64,000 nucleotides of DNA from an uncultured Muribaculaceae bacterium (GTDB taxonomy: Bacteria; Bacteroidota; Bacteroidia; Bacteroidales; Muribaculaceae), in NCBI GenBank assembly GCA_910578395.1, contig CAJTPZ010000002.1:62242-126241 (forward strand), given 5' to 3'. The position numbers and the translations under genes were made by a program. Shown piece by piece: positions 62,644 to 64,000 of this stretch; position 1 is the first letter of the stretch; each line of letters starts with the position of its first letter. A model generated the notes under the pieces. That model was given only the letters and a program-made list of their open reading frames with translations. It did not search any database and was not told the DNA's origin.

Positions 62644-64000
62644 TCAGGTATTTCAAGGCTTTCGCTCGAGTAAAGCGGATCCCATGCCGGAAGTTTGATA
62701 GGCTTTTTATTCTTGAGCGTTTCAAGCACAACAGCCGGAACATACTTTTTGTTGGCCACCAGACGGAAAAGATATTCATCCATCCAGGCGTCGGTCATTA
62801 TCAGATGACCGTCATTGGCACCAGGGCCCCAACTGTTTTCCACCCACCATTTCACCGGCTTTCCATCCTTATCGAGATCAACACCGGCGAGAGTCATGGC
62901 ATGCGACGAAGCCGAGGCTCCCGAAGCGATACGCTCCGCTTTGTTCATACCGTAAGTGGTATCGAAAAGCGACTCATAGTCGTATGTCTCAAGATCAAGC
63001 GCACCGCGGTCGCGGTCATAGCACTTGCCCACGTCGCACGAAAAATACATCATAGTGCTGTCTTTGATCGACTTGATCGCTGTCTTCTTGATCACCTCGA
63101 TAGGAACGTTCACAAATTTCCAGTTGTCTCCGTCGTAGAGGTGACGGTCAAGATCGATTTCATACACTTCGTAATAGGGACGTGACGGGTCGTTCATCAT
63201 CATAACGAAGTCGCCGCGCAGATCTGTGCCTATATACTCTTTATAAAACTCTTGCGGCGTATATGTGCGCGTATCCACAGGCTTTCCCTTGGCGTCGTAG
63301 CGTGTCCATGTGAACTCCGTGGGAGGCACGCCGAGATTCAGAGCGAGGAAGCGGTAAACCTCCTTGAGCATTTCCATCTTCTTGGCTTCGAGTGTCTTGA
63401 CATTTGATCCGCCAGCAGCCATCTTTCGCAGCTGCAGACCCCATTCCCTAAGCTTGTTACTCAGGAGCATGCGCATCGTGCCGGTTGAGTTGCTCTGTGC
63501 TGTCTCGGCCATAACAGTTGCCGGAACCACACCATATTTCATGATATTGTCGGCCACGCCAGTAAACTGCCCGCCATCGCTCAACGGATTATGGAACAGC
63601 CAGTCGACCGTGCGGTTGTCGCTCGGCTCTTTGGCAGTGTCGATGATAGCCTGAAGGAAAAGATTGCTCTTCTCAAGCTGATCATAGAAGAAATTATAGT
63701 TCTGCGACAGTTGGAACGACGGCAGATTCAGCTTGTTGATCATGTCGCTCCGCAACACATTCAGACCGGTGAAAAGCCAGCAACGTCCCGATGATTTCTG
63801 ATTGGAGATACCTTTGGTCGGCACCTTGTGAGAGAAGTGCGTATCAAAATTATTCATGCGCTCCTGATTCAAGGCAAGCGTATTGATGCTGCCCGACGCG
63901 AGAGCGTTAGTGATAGCCTTGTCAGAAGTCGTGGGTGTATAGGAATCGGCAATAGACTTCAAGTCGTTGGCTGAAAGTCCGCCGGGACCATACTGAGCCG
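62640..64000 (-). CDS. pepC: C1 family peptidase, aminopeptidase C/bleomycin-hydrolase type, 5' end missing
   Basis: The frame remains open to the right edge: upstream of the TTG at 63962 it reads AQYGPGGLSAND in frame, so the true start, with a signal peptide, lies outside the window. The catalytic triad is visible: Cys in SSGRCWLFTG, His in SSHAMTLAGVD and Asn in VENSWGPG. The family forms hexameric self-compartmentalised peptidases; the secreted Bacteroidales form trims peptides. It is followed by the glycosylase-like gene through a 4-bp overlap. Confidence 0.93.
   Translation of the reverse strand, partial: AQYGPGGLSANDLKSIADSYTPTTSDKAITNALASGSINTLALNQERMNNFDTHFSHKVPTKGISNQKSSGRCWLFTGLNVLRSDMINKLNLPSFQLSQNYNFFYDQLEKSNLFLQAIIDTAKEPSDNRTVDWLFHNPLSDGGQFTGVADNIMKYGVVPATVMAETAQSNSTGTMRMLLSNKLREWGLQLRKMAAGGSNVKTLEAKKMEMLKEVYRFLALNLGVPPTEFTWTRYDAKGKPVDTRTYTPQEFYKEYIGTDLRGDFVMMMNDPSRPYYEVYEIDLDRHLYDGDNWKFVNVPIEVIKKTAIKSIKDSTMMYFSCDVGKCYDRDRGALDLETYDYESLFDTTYGMNKAERIASGASASSHAMTLAGVDLDKDGKPVKWWVENSWGPGANDGHLIMTDAWMDEYLFRLVANKKYVPAVVLETLKNKKPIKLPAWDPLYSSESLEIPE

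Overview
The window looks like the chromosome of a Bacteroidales gut bacterium, most likely close to Muribaculaceae (inference from protein content; no search was run). Indicators are a SusC/FecR/ECF-sigma trans-envelope module, many lipoproteins, promoters matching the Bacteroidetes consensus (-33 TTTG, -7 TAnnTTTG), a three-gene SdhCAB/Frd complex, a two-gene TatA-TatC system, menaquinone biosynthesis and an AmpG/NamZ/MurK-type peptidoglycan salvage cluster.

Layout. 1-3055 (minus): ECF sigma factor, FecR-like anti-sigma factor and the 5' part of a SusC/RagA TonB-dependent transporter that runs off the left edge. 3219-10260 (minus): tripartite RND efflux operon (adaptor, pump, outer-membrane factor) that also carries an LpxA-like acyltransferase and ends at an intrinsic terminator. 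10327-17070 (mostly plus): argS, BI-1 family protein, MATE exporter, small beta-barrel protein, cdd, a tRNA-Leu(UAA) on the minus strand, an OmpA-type porin. 17100-18293 (minus): tatA-tatC. 18546-28430 (plus): seven tightly packed genes (amidase-like secreted protein, glycosyltransferase, DUF4922 protein, SpoIID-like protein, AmpG-like MFS transporter, NamZ-like exo-muramidase, MurK-like kinase), consistent with recovery of cell-wall sugars.

28431-34400: two strong hairpins, then an unrecognised 858-residue beta-rich protein and a complete-looking phage terminase large subunit with no other phage genes nearby; then an AT-rich patch with a broken C10 (streptopain-like) protease and a lipoprotein gene. 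34427-37415 (minus): secreted GH43 enzyme and a 652-residue secreted protein of likely hairpin-barrel fold. 37481-41178 (minus): sdhC-sdhA-sdhB with promoter and terminator. 41379-43346 (plus): AT-rich esterase plus acyltransferase-3 pair, the latter interrupted by a run of nine C that looks like a phase-variation switch currently off.

43424-51281 (plus): fructose-bisphosphate aldolase, then a housekeeping run phoH, purC, menG/ubiE, ychF, thioesterase, dprA, nucleoside phosphorylase. 51306-56443 (minus): operon of tricorn-like S41 protease, MazG-like pyrophosphohydrolase, DeoC with a His-rich N-terminus, GYF/CD225-like membrane protein. 56478-60215 (plus): pta, ackA, alanine:cation symporter. 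60291-60830: seven imperfect ~76-bp tandem repeats. 60856-64000 (minus): beta-propeller lactonase lipoprotein, uracil-DNA-glycosylase family protein, and an aminopeptidase C-like protease that runs off the right edge.

Most interesting signals: the poly-C switch in the acyltransferase, the orphan terminase/beta-protein pair, the salvage cluster with two enzymes of unknown role, and the 76-bp tandem repeat array.
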